Below, piece after piece: positions 1-5,562 of a DNA stretch of 7,019 nucleotides (the first letter of the stretch is position 1; each line of letters starts with the position of its first letter). The translations under genes and the position numbers were made by a program. The stretch lies in the NCBI GenBank assembly GCA_023258825.1, contig JALQWE010000192.1, forward strand, positions 1-7,019, written 5' to 3'. Origin of the DNA: Planctomycetaceae bacterium. GTDB lineage: Bacteria; Planctomycetota; Planctomycetia; Planctomycetales; Planctomycetaceae. Under the pieces are notes generated by a model, which ran no database searches, was not told the origin of the DNA, and saw only the letters and a program-made list of their open reading frames with translations.

Positions 1-256
1 CAATCATCGGCTTCCACGCAAACTTACCGAGGACACCGAGAAACAGGAGGAAGATAATGAACGACCAAAGCGCGAGGTCCGCTTTCCAGTTCATGGGCAC
101 GCCCGTTGGATGACCACCGTGATCGTCTTCCGCATGCCCATCGTGCGCGGCGGCATCCTCCAGAGCGACGCTGACAGGCGCCACCCCAAACACCACCGGA
201 GCTGTGCAGCTCAGCACAAGAAACAATACACACAGGGAAGTAAACCAGCGATTCAT
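1..256 (-). CDS. atpF: F-type ATP synthase subunit b, N-terminal part (cut by window edge)
   Basis: This is subunit b, the membrane anchor and peripheral stalk of the F0F1 ATP synthase, which links subunit a to the F1 head. Only the first 85 residues are visible. Residues 1-28 (MNRWFTSLCVLFLVLSC...) look like a signal peptide, with a lipobox-like VLSC ending at Cys17. Residues 38-49 are rich in His and Asp (HDGHAEDDHGGH). The true b-subunit helix starts near NWKADLALW (56-64), spans about 61-77 and ends in FAWKPMI, the conserved end of the b membrane helix. The gene follows atpE, as expected in an atp operon. The start is uncertain: in-frame ATGs also exist at 292, 283 and 280, and none has a good ribosome binding site. 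I chose 256 because the hydrophobic core begins just after it. The family assignment is firm; the start is not. Confidence 0.85.
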   Translation of the reverse strand, partial: MNRWFTSLCVLFLVLSCTAPVVFGVAPVSVALEDAAAHDGHAEDDHGGHPTGVPMNWKADLALWSFIIFLLFLGVLGKFAWKPMI

Positions 257-332
257 CTTTGTGACTCTGCCCGCGGACATCATTGCAGCCATCCCACAAA
301 CACCCAGCGACTCTGAACCGTCGGGAGAAACA

Positions 333-650
333 CTACTTAATCATACAGACGATCAGACCGATCACAGCAGCACCTTCGATCATCGCCGCCACGATCACCA
401 TGCTGCCCTTAATGTCAGCAGCAACTTCCGGCTGGCGAGCCATGCTCTCGAACGCAGCAGTGGACAAACGGGAAATCCCCAGTCCAGCACCAATCACGAC
501 CAGACCGGCACCAAAGGTGGCCGTCAGGTTGATCAGCGGCTGAGCAGCGCCTGCACCCACTTCCACAACGGCTTCCTGAGCCATTGCCGGAGCCGACACA
601 GCGACGAATGCACCAACGAGCAACATTGCATACTTCAGAAACTGAGCCAC
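333..650 (-). CDS. atpE: F-type ATP synthase subunit c (proteolipid ring subunit)
   Basis: This is subunit c, whose oligomeric ring carries ions across the membrane and turns the rotor. The 105-residue protein is longer than the usual 75-90. Residues 1-25 form a signal-like segment ending in APAMAQ. The hairpin follows: a Gly-rich helix 1 (about 44-64), the polar loop ARQPE (71-75, the conserved RQP that contacts gamma and epsilon) and helix 2 (about 83-103) with the essential carboxylate Glu92 in MIEGAAVIG. The residue after Glu92 is Gly, and helix 1 has Ile where Na+-type c subunits have Gln, so proton coupling is inferred. The start is GTG at 650. It is fixed by AGAGGAG at 657-663, six bases upstream. 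The gene sits between atpB and atpF, with an unusually long 152-base leader. Confidence 0.95.
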   Translation of the reverse strand: MAQFLKYAMLLVGAFVAVSAPAMAQEAVVEVGAGAAQPLINLTATFGAGLVVIGAGLGISRLSTAAFESMARQPEVAADIKGSMVIVAAMIEGAAVIGLIVCMIK

Positions 651-656
651 AACAAT

Positions 657-663
657 CTCCTCT
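657..663 (-). promoter_or_regulatory. Ribosome binding site of atpE
   Basis: AGAGGAG on the minus strand lies six bases before the GTG at 650. It is the strongest Shine-Dalgarno sequence among the complete atp genes here and decides the GTG start. It fits the need for many c subunits per complex. Confidence 0.8.
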
Positions 664-742
664 CAATTGCTTCGACCACAAAGGTCCCAAAATCTGCTGA
701 CGCTTGCACGCAGCCCTGACGTCAACACCGTTATCCAGACAC

Positions 743-765
743 TCTGCAGGACACCGCCCTGCAGA
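743..765 (-). promoter_or_regulatory. Stem-loop in the atpB-atpE intercistronic region
   Basis: TCTGCAGG and CCTGCAGA form a perfect 8-bp inverted repeat around a 7-base spacer, and G-U pairs can extend it at both ends. It lies 38 bases past the atpB stop and about 80 bases before the atpE ribosome binding site. No U-tract follows it on the minus strand, so it does not look like a Rho-independent terminator. Inferred role: an mRNA processing or stabilising element that raises atpE transcript levels relative to atpB. Confidence 0.55.
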
Positions 766-802
766 ACTTACCCTTAACAGAACACACACGTTACCACAAA
801 GA

Positions 803-1855
803 TCAGTGCTTGTGCACCGCCCCTGAGATAAAGATCGTGGCAAGGAACGAAAACACATAGGCCTGAAGCACTGCTACCAGCAACTCCAGAATCCCTACCC
901 CAATCTGCCCCAGAACACTACCCACCGTCACCACGCCCCACAAAGCCACATTGCCCTTGGCCGCAGCGGCGATGAATCCAAGAATCACACCCAGTGCGGT
1001 GTGACCGCCCATGATGTTGCCAAACAATCGCAAAGCCAGAATCGTGTGCTTGATAATGAATCCCAACCCTTCGATTGGGAACATCAGACAGGCCATCGCA
1101 ATCCCACCAGCTCCCGTCATACCAGTGTTCGGAATCAGGTTGCCGAAGAATCCCCCGACACCCATCACCTCGACACCAAACAGGAACGACGCAAGCATCG
1201 CGGTCAACGCCAACGCGGCCGTCACATTGATATTGCCGGTCGCGGACCCCAGTGAAGGAATCGCACCCAGCAAATTACACAGCAGAATGTAAAAGAAACA
1301 ACTCCACACGAACGGCAGATACCTATCCGCCGGATGCGAACCAGTCGCCACCGCAGCATGATGACCATGCCCGTGACCGCCATGCCCGTGCGATCCATGA
1401 TCCGCGTGTGCATGATGCTCATCATGCTCGCCGTGACCATGATCATGCGAATGATCGCCAATCGTGGGCCGAACAACCTGATCTCTGATCACAAGCGCAA
1501 TCATTTCCCAGAAGTTCCAGAACCGCCCTCGAACCGGTTGCCCACTGCGGATACGCGTCGCCAGACCCCGGAAGATCAGGAAACACAACACAAGAACAAC
1601 AACCTGCAGGATCATGAACTTTGAGATCATGAATCCCGGATTTTTTGCCGTGCCCGCGAAAGGCTGCGGAATCAGCACTTTGCCAACCAGAGCCTCATTC
1701 ACCTGCTCAACCGTCGGGTTGTGCAGATGCAATGTCTGCTTGACGTACCAAGGCACATCACCAATGCTGGAGTAAGTCTTTGCAGACGTCAGGAACGCTG
1801 GCACCTCAAAGTAGCCAAAATCGCGTACGTGATGAAAATGATCTTCAGCACTCAT
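803..1855 (-). CDS. atpB: F-type ATP synthase subunit a, with His-rich loop
   Basis: Subunit a forms the two half-channels that carry protons to and from the c ring. Numbering from ATG 1855 (350 residues): an N-terminal FHHVRDFGYFEVP segment; TM1 at about 80-99; a long cytoplasmic loop at about 100-179; TM2 from about 180; then PNTGMTGAGG and the signature ALRLFGN with essential Arg276. His285 and Glu324 occupy the positions of E. coli E219 and H245, the swapped His/Glu arrangement known from mitochondrial-type a subunits. Gln331 in LQAYVF matches the conserved Gln252. The loop carries 15 His in 32 residues (135-166). I chose ATG 1855 because the protein then opens like other a subunits. A GTG at 1912 would add 19 residues and leave only a 30-base gap to the upstream gene. 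Neither start has a strong ribosome binding site. Confidence 0.95.
   Translation of the reverse strand: MSAEDHFHHVRDFGYFEVPAFLTSAKTYSSIGDVPWYVKQTLHLHNPTVEQVNEALVGKVLIPQPFAGTAKNPGFMISKFMILQVVVLVLCFLIFRGLATRIRSGQPVRGRFWNFWEMIALVIRDQVVRPTIGDHSHDHGHGEHDEHHAHADHGSHGHGGHGHGHHAAVATGSHPADRYLPFVWSCFFYILLCNLLGAIPSLGSATGNINVTAALALTAMLASFLFGVEVMGVGGFFGNLIPNTGMTGAGGIAMACLMFPIEGLGFIIKHTILALRLFGNIMGGHTALGVILGFIAAAAKGNVALWGVVTVGSVLGQIGVGILELLVAVLQAYVFSFLATIFISGAVHKH
1330..1460 (-). repeat. Degenerate His-codon repeat tract inside atpB
   Basis: This stretch of atpB encodes the histidine-rich loop of alternating His with Gly, Asp, Ser, Ala and Glu. On the plus strand CATGCCCGTG occurs at 1366-1375 and again at 1381-1390, a 15-base period, with many shorter CATGATC/CATGATG-like units after it. 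The pattern suggests growth of the insert by replication slippage followed by divergence. Confidence 0.6.
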
Positions 1856-1942
1856 TAGGCGACCGCTTCCGACTCGTTCAGACACCACAATCAAAGCCAA
1901 CAACTGCACCACACAGGCCAGTCATCCACACCAACCAACCCG

Positions 1943-2344
1943 CTATTTACCCCGGGCCCCGGACCGCAGAGCCTTCTGGTACGTCCATACCTCGAAGCCC
2001 ATCGTGACCAGATAGAAGCCCATCACCCAACCATAAAACTGGGAGACACCCACTTGCGGCCAACCGCTGCGAACGATCAACACACCAGCGAACACCACGC
2101 CAACCCGCACAGCCATATGCAGCCACACTCGAACCAACGGTTCAGCAGCCACACTAAACAATGCAAGCCCTGTATTTATCAGACTGGGCACTCCACAAAG
2201 CAGCAGCGCCCCAGTCATCCACAACACACCAATCCGACCGTGCAGCCAGAGCGATGGCCAGTATGCCACCACCCAAAGAACACCCTGCACAGCCACACTG
2301 CTAAGCAATGCCGAAAAAACCGACCCTGAACCAGAACCACTCAA
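1943..2344 (-). CDS. atpI: AtpI-like small membrane protein of the ATP synthase operon
   Basis: The 133-residue protein is very hydrophobic, with about four predicted membrane helices (near 10-30, 38-58, 79-92 and 102-121). The last reads FYGWVMGFYLVTMGFEVWTYQKAL, and the protein ends in a basic tail. Size, topology and position directly upstream of atpB match AtpI, a non-essential factor reported to help c-ring assembly or stability, or Mg2+ supply, in other bacteria. No single residue motif proves this, so the name rests mainly on topology and context. The start is TTG at 2344 after GGGGTAAAAAG. There is no ATG or GTG between the atpZ-like stop and this codon, and the first in-frame ATG is residue 43, inside a membrane helix. 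The gene lies in the same frame as the atpZ-like gene, 27 bases after that gene's TAA. Confidence 0.65.
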   Translation of the reverse strand: MSGSGSGSVFSALLSSVAVQGVLWVVAYWPSLWLHGRIGVLWMTGALLLCGVPSLINTGLALFSVAAEPLVRVWLHMAVRVGVVFAGVLIVRSGWPQVGVSQFYGWVMGFYLVTMGFEVWTYQKALRSGARGK

Positions 2345-2371
2345 CTTTTTACCCCAGACAAGGAACCCAGC

Positions 2372-2647
2372 TTAAGCCCCCCTCTTGTCGGTCGAACGCC
2401 CCAATCGACTTGCAGATTCTTGATCCAGTCGGGCAATGATCCGCCGAAGTGAGAAACCAGCAACAATAAACCCGAGGACCGAACCGCAAATCGTAAACAA
2501 CGGCATAACCCGGAATCTGCAATCTGCCCAGTAGCCGATCCAAATCAAAAAACCCAGATAAAGTGCAGTCGCAAGTATCTCATGGGCTGTTTGATAGCCC
2601 CGCGAGATGTCACGGGCATTTTTTTGATGGGAGCTTTGAGGTCTGAT
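2372..2647 (-). CDS. atpZ: AtpZ-like ATP synthase accessory protein, no canonical start codon
   Basis: The reading frame encodes two membrane helices joined by a short turn. With ATC at 2647 as residue 1 (91 residues), ARDISRGYQTAHEI (11-24) leads into TM1 (about 24-40, ending GYWAD). MPLFTICGSVLGFIVAGF (48-65) is TM2, and a charged tail ends at the TAA at 2372. The GYWxD turn, the Pro before TM2 and the GxxxG spacing match AtpZ (ATP synthase gene 1), a small membrane partner of AtpI that often opens atp operons. No ATG, GTG or TTG exists in this frame between an upstream TGA (about 2721) and TTG 2548, which lies inside TM1. AAGGAG at 2658-2663 stands ten bases before the ATC. Other options are a +1 frameshift from the ATG at 2690, a sequence error, or a gene that has lost its start. 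Family assignment is likely; the start is unresolved. Confidence 0.65.
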   Translation of the reverse strand: MRPQSSHQKNARDISRGYQTAHEILATALYLGFLIWIGYWADCRFRVMPLFTICGSVLGFIVAGFSLRRIIARLDQESASRLGRSTDKRGA

Positions 2648-2651
2648 AGGA

Positions 2652-2690
2652 TTACTGCTCCTTGACCGAGTGACGGTCGTGTTTTTGCAT
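2652..2690 (-). other. 12-codon mini-ORF at the start of the atp transcript
   Basis: ATG at 2690 opens MQKHDRHSVKEQ and stops at TAA 2652-2654, just before the atpZ-like frame needs its start. The ATG lies about seven bases past the predicted -10 box, so it would be at or next to the 5' end of the mRNA (leaderless). AAGGAG at 2658-2663 lies inside it. It could be the true N-terminus of AtpZ joined by a +1 shift, a leader peptide, or chance. Confidence 0.3.
2658..2663 (-). promoter_or_regulatory. Shine-Dalgarno-like AAGGAG before the atpZ-like frame
   Basis: A perfect AAGGAG on the minus strand lies in the predicted 5' leader of the atp operon. It is ten bases before an in-frame ATC (2645-2647), with no ATG, GTG or TTG in the atpZ frame at usable distance. 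It directly precedes the CAG-TAA end of the mini-ORF, so it could instead act as an internal Shine-Dalgarno for frameshifting. Confidence 0.5.
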
Positions 2691-2697
2691 AACTGCG

Positions 2698-2726
2698 AGT
2701 TTAGGACCGGCCGGAAACTGAGTCAA
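2698..2726 (-). promoter_or_regulatory. Sigma70-type promoter of the ATP synthase operon
   Basis: On the minus strand TTGACT (2721-2726, 5 of 6 to TTGACA) and TAAACT (2698-2703, 4 of 6 to TATAAT) are separated by exactly 17 bases. The spacer contains the 8-base palindrome CCGGCCGG. Transcription would start near 2691, giving a leader of about 45 bases before the atpZ-like frame. It is the only convincing promoter I found in the window and sits where the operon needs one. Confidence 0.6.
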
Positions 2727-2942
2727 AGAAGCGGCTCGCGGGGCTGGGAAATTCCCGGAAACGAGACGTGTTTCAGAGATCTTTGACCTCGGAGGCCGTC
2801 CCGCGAACCGAGCAGACAGTGCGTGCATTCCGTACTTCGGGCCAACTCCGCCGTCCTTAACTCATACCATCACGCTGGCCGGAGTCTGTCCAGCCCCACT
2901 GGGTGCCCTCCGCCGCTTGCAGAGTTTCTGCCGCCCCCTTCT
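2727..2942. other. Non-coding gap between the DUF11 gene and the atp promoter
   Basis: This is the remainder of the 295-base space between the DUF11-type gene and the atp operon. I see no credible gene in it. It holds the palindromes at 2746-2760 and a small GCAGA-GTT-TCTGC inverted repeat (2919-2931) shortly after the DUF11-type stop, without a U-tract. No clear Rho-independent terminator separates the two transcription units. Confidence 0.5.
2746..2760. promoter_or_regulatory. Overlapping palindromes upstream of the atp promoter
   Basis: GGGAA-A-TTCCC (2746-2756) and TTCC-C-GGAA (2752-2760) are perfect short inverted repeats that share TTCCC. They lie 20 bases upstream of the predicted -35 box, a usual site for an activator or repressor. 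The function is inferred from position only. Confidence 0.3.
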
Positions 2943-5213
2943 TCACCGTTCAGCGGCCCGTTTCGATCCATTTCCCGCTTTGACCACCGCAAGATCCTCT
3001 CCAATCAGCGGTTCCGCAATCGAAGTGCTCGCAACCCGCAGACGAAGGCGGTGGTTCCCCGCTCGGTCACAACGCACGCGCACTTCCAGCAGCACCTCAT
3101 CCCCCGCCGCAATCTCCGGCAGCGATCGGAAGACCAGCACGCCGTTTTCCGCGATCCAGGCCGAAGGTGCTTCCACATCCAGAAGTGTCACACCGGCCGG
3201 AAGCTCACACGAAATCCCCACGTCTCGAGCCGGTGATGATCCTGTGTTCCGGATCCGAATCTGCCATGTCCCCTCATCGCCCGTTTCAACGGCCGGTTTG
3301 GGCATGACCATTTTCATTTCCAGTTCAGCGGCCCCCTCATATTCCGTCTCAAGCTCGCAGGTAGTGACACCGCCGTGCTCAGAGATGACTCCAGCCTGGT
3401 GCAGGGCACTGCCCGGGACACCTGGCCGCAGAGTCACCACGAATTCGCTGTCCTGGTCTGGCTGGAGCGTTCCCACAAACCATTCCACAGTCTGTTCAGC
3501 GGCCGCGAATCGCCCACCCCGGTTTGCCGACACAAATTCAAATCCTTCCGGTACTTTGTATTTCGCTCGCACGTTCGCAGAAGGCATGCTGCCCGAGTTG
3601 CTGATTTGCACGCGGTAGTCGGCGTTTCTGCCGCAGATGCCCGCTTCCGGGCCTGCAATCGCCACCTGCAACCGAGGCTCCGAGACTCGGACTTCCGCGG
3701 TGGCTTCCTGCAGCAGGTCCCCCTCCGCCTCGGCACGAACCTCCAGAAGATGCTCGCCCCCGCGCGCCGCCGTCAGACTCAGCTTCGCCTGCCTCGATTC
3801 TCCGGGGTTCAGAGTTCCAATGGCGATGTTCAGCGTTTTGCCGGATTTGTGTTCCAGCCCTTCAGGCAGGTTTGCTGTGATCACCACGTTGTCCGCAGTC
3901 CCCGTGCCGGGATTGTTGACCTGCACGAGGTATCCCACCTGTTCGCCCGCTTCGGCCATCTCTGGACCGTCCACCGACAGCTCCAGCATCGGCTCAACAA
4001 TGGTCATGGCATACGACGATGTTCCCGTGAGATGCAGCGAAGCCTGCATCGTCGCATCACCCGGAGTCCTCGGTACCATCTGCATCCGAATCGTTCGCAC
4101 GTCTCCTGCCTTGATCGTCCCGAGACTCCATCGCAGGGCCGCATGCTCTTCAATCGGTGAAGGTGTCAGCTCCAGCAGTTCGCAATTCGCCGGCACCAGC
4201 ACTTCGACATCGACGCCGCTGACAGTGCTCTGTCCGGGATTCCGAATGACCAGCTCGACAGCAGTCGGGCGTCCCACGTTCATGGCCTCAGCGCGAACCC
4301 ATTCCATGGTGAGCCCGGGGGATTGCGTCCCCTCGTCTGCGCCCCCTCTGGCAGTCACGTCCCGTTCCAGGCTGATCCCGGAATCCATGTGGCTGAGCGG
4401 CTTTCGCGAAGAGGGCAGGGTGAGGTTGGGTCGTGGCCGTTCCTCGGTGTCGTCAACAGACGATTTTTGTTCTGCGTTGTGTTTGTTCGATGCATTTTCT
4501 GTCACGAACGGTCTGGCATTTCCGGTGAGCCGACGGACGCTCGGCGTCTTTCGTTCACGCGGTGACAACTCGTTTGCCCCGGTCGACTCAAGGTAGCTCT
4601 CGAACCCCTCCGCGTCACTGGATCGCTCATTGGCACCGGTGAGCTCTATTCCTGATTCCAGAGCCGCATCGGCCTGAACACGAAGCGTCGCGTTGATCAC
4701 CGAGTTGTCCGCATCCGCGTCCATGTCGGGCGATGTTGGCTCAGGTTTCATGATCCGGGTGCGTACCGCTGGCTGCACAGGAATTGACAGCGAGGATTTT
4801 CCCTTGTTTCGGGTCGGAGCAGTCCCAGTGGCCTGGTCACTGAGGCCATCTGTGGACTTTCCTTCACGCGATGACGCTACGCTTCGCGGTGTTGCGACAG
4901 CGGGTACGGCAGCGGCGCGGTTTGCGCTCACTTTGCCACCAGCAGGCCGCATTTGCTCCCGCATGGGGACTCGACGCTCGCCCGGTCCCGGCGAATCTGA
5001 AGTCTCGGCTTCCGCGTCCTCCGGAGAGTTGCTCGGAAAATAGTTCATCCGTGACGACACGCCGGGATTCGCACCGGAAGAGGAGCGAGGGCTCACATCT
5101 CGCCGCAACGGTTTCCGAAAGCTGAAGGACTCCTGCCCTTCGACAACTGCAGACCCGGCGGTCAGAGTTGTCAGGACCAGCAGACAGGTTTTCCAGAATG
5201 GCGTCACCGGCAT
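2943..5213 (-). CDS. Secreted multi-domain DUF11/CARDB-like Ig-fold protein
   Basis: The 756-residue protein has a signal peptide (1-27, MPVTPFWKTCLLVLTTLTAG... ending VEGQ) and then about 270 residues rich in Ser, Pro, Arg, Glu and Asp with no visible fold, likely disordered. Four tandem beta-sandwich repeats of about 105-115 residues follow (roughly 300-408, 409-513, 514-628 and 629-746). Each has the DUF11/CARDB pattern: an N/D-x-G 'non-parallel' strand such as VQVNNPGTGTADNVVI, then LPEGLE-type and LGTLNPGE-type motifs. Such proteins are exported and usually structural or adhesive in the envelope. Planctomycete relatives are often labelled 'large cysteine-rich periplasmic protein OmcB', but only six Cys are present here, so that label is unlikely to describe it. 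ATG 5213 is fixed by AGGGAG (5221-5226) seven bases upstream. It has no membrane anchor or sorting motif that I can see. Exact role unknown. Confidence 0.8.
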   Translation of the reverse strand: MPVTPFWKTCLLVLTTLTAGSAVVEGQESFSFRKPLRRDVSPRSSSGANPGVSSRMNYFPSNSPEDAEAETSDSPGPGERRVPMREQMRPAGGKVSANRAAAVPAVATPRSVASSREGKSTDGLSDQATGTAPTRNKGKSSLSIPVQPAVRTRIMKPEPTSPDMDADADNSVINATLRVQADAALESGIELTGANERSSDAEGFESYLESTGANELSPRERKTPSVRRLTGNARPFVTENASNKHNAEQKSSVDDTEERPRPNLTLPSSRKPLSHMDSGISLERDVTARGGADEGTQSPGLTMEWVRAEAMNVGRPTAVELVIRNPGQSTVSGVDVEVLVPANCELLELTPSPIEEHAALRWSLGTIKAGDVRTIRMQMVPRTPGDATMQASLHLTGTSSYAMTIVEPMLELSVDGPEMAEAGEQVGYLVQVNNPGTGTADNVVITANLPEGLEHKSGKTLNIAIGTLNPGESRQAKLSLTAARGGEHLLEVRAEAEGDLLQEATAEVRVSEPRLQVAIAGPEAGICGRNADYRVQISNSGSMPSANVRAKYKVPEGFEFVSANRGGRFAAAEQTVEWFVGTLQPDQDSEFVVTLRPGVPGSALHQAGVISEHGGVTTCELETEYEGAAELEMKMVMPKPAVETGDEGTWQIRIRNTGSSPARDVGISCELPAGVTLLDVEAPSAWIAENGVLVFRSLPEIAAGDEVLLEVRVRCDRAGNHRLRLRVASTSIAEPLIGEDLAVVKAGNGSKRAAER

Positions 5214-5220
5214 GTCTCAT

Positions 5221-5226
5221 CTCCCT
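5221..5226 (-). promoter_or_regulatory. Ribosome binding site of the DUF11-type gene
   Basis: AGGGAG on the minus strand, seven bases before ATG 5213, selects this start over the out-of-frame ATG at 5220. Confidence 0.7.
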
Positions 5227-5425
5227 ACGAAAATCATCAATGCGCACCAGACGTTGCGCACGGATTCCCCGTCGAAGAGATCGATCGAATCAAATCTGCG
5301 GCTTGAATCGATTTGGCAGTTCAGGAAGCCTGTACCGATTTTTCCGGTCGTATTGTGCCCCAGCGGAGGGAAAACACCCACATTCGCGCAAAAGCTGCCG
5401 AACAGGGACGTTGGCTGCCACGGTT

Positions 5426-5446
5426 CCCCGGCCCGCGGCCCCCCCC
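5426..5446 (-). other. G-quadruplex-capable tract upstream of the DUF11-type gene
   Basis: On the minus strand a run of eight G is followed by GGG and GGGG within 21 bases. This satisfies the usual four G-runs with short loops if the G8 is split in two. It is on the coding strand of the gene downstream. Formation is not shown by sequence alone. Confidence 0.35.
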
Positions 5447-5526
5447 TGTCCGCCACACCGTCATGACGCTGGTGACCCGCACGAACACGGCAGCACAGCC
5501 GGCATCAACGCCCCCCAAAAGCCGCA

Positions 5527-5562
5527 CCGCGTCGCAGCAGCCGTGCCGCCGCGTCGCAACAG
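5527..5562. repeat. Two direct repeats with a 22-base period
   Basis: On the plus strand CCGCGTCGCAGCAG (5527-5540) and CCGCGTCGCAACAG (5549-5562) match at 13 of 14 bases, starting 22 bases apart (about two helical turns). They could be paired binding sites or a small tandem duplication. They overlap the hairpin at 5533-5553. Confidence 0.45.
5533..5553 (-). terminator. Possible terminator hairpin of the beta-propeller gene
   Basis: The minus-strand RNA can form a 9-bp stem CGCGGCGGC/GCUGCUGCG around the loop ACG, with two G-U pairs. Those pairs become A-C mismatches on the plus strand, so the structure favours minus-strand transcripts. It starts 31 bases past the stop codon. The only T-run (TTTT, 5517-5520) lies 12 bases further on, so it is not a textbook terminator. 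Confidence 0.3.

Noticed and set aside
714..728. TTGACG next to the TGACGTCA palindrome in the atpB-atpE gap, considered as an internal atpE promoter
   Set aside because: No acceptable -10 hexamer lies 16-18 bases downstream on the minus strand.
1330..1460. CRISPR-like short repeats
   Set aside because: The repeats are degenerate, lie in frame within atpB and have no regular spacers.
1222..1476. Minus-strand Met/Ile-rich 84-residue frame inside atpB
   Set aside because: It is an out-of-frame reading of the His-codon repeat (CAT/CAC read as ATG/ATC).
2349..2543. Minus-strand 64-residue open frame starting MDRLLGRLQIPGY
   Set aside because: It overlaps the atpZ-like gene in another frame. 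The AtpZ frame has clear membrane helices and family spacing, while this one has none.
2919..2931. GCAGA-GTT-TCTGC inverted repeat just past the DUF11-type stop, considered as a terminator
   Set aside because: The stem is only 5 bp and no U-tract follows on the minus strand.
2823..4596. Several long plus-strand open frames opposite the DUF11-type gene
   Set aside because: These are shadows in GC-rich coding DNA. The minus-strand frame has a signal peptide, a ribosome binding site and four recognisable repeats.
5217..5456. Minus-strand 79-residue open frame ending just before the DUF11-type gene
   Set aside because: It has no good ribosome binding site and no recognisable family, and it overlaps the ribosome binding site of the next gene. 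It could be an upstream peptide, but nothing supports it.
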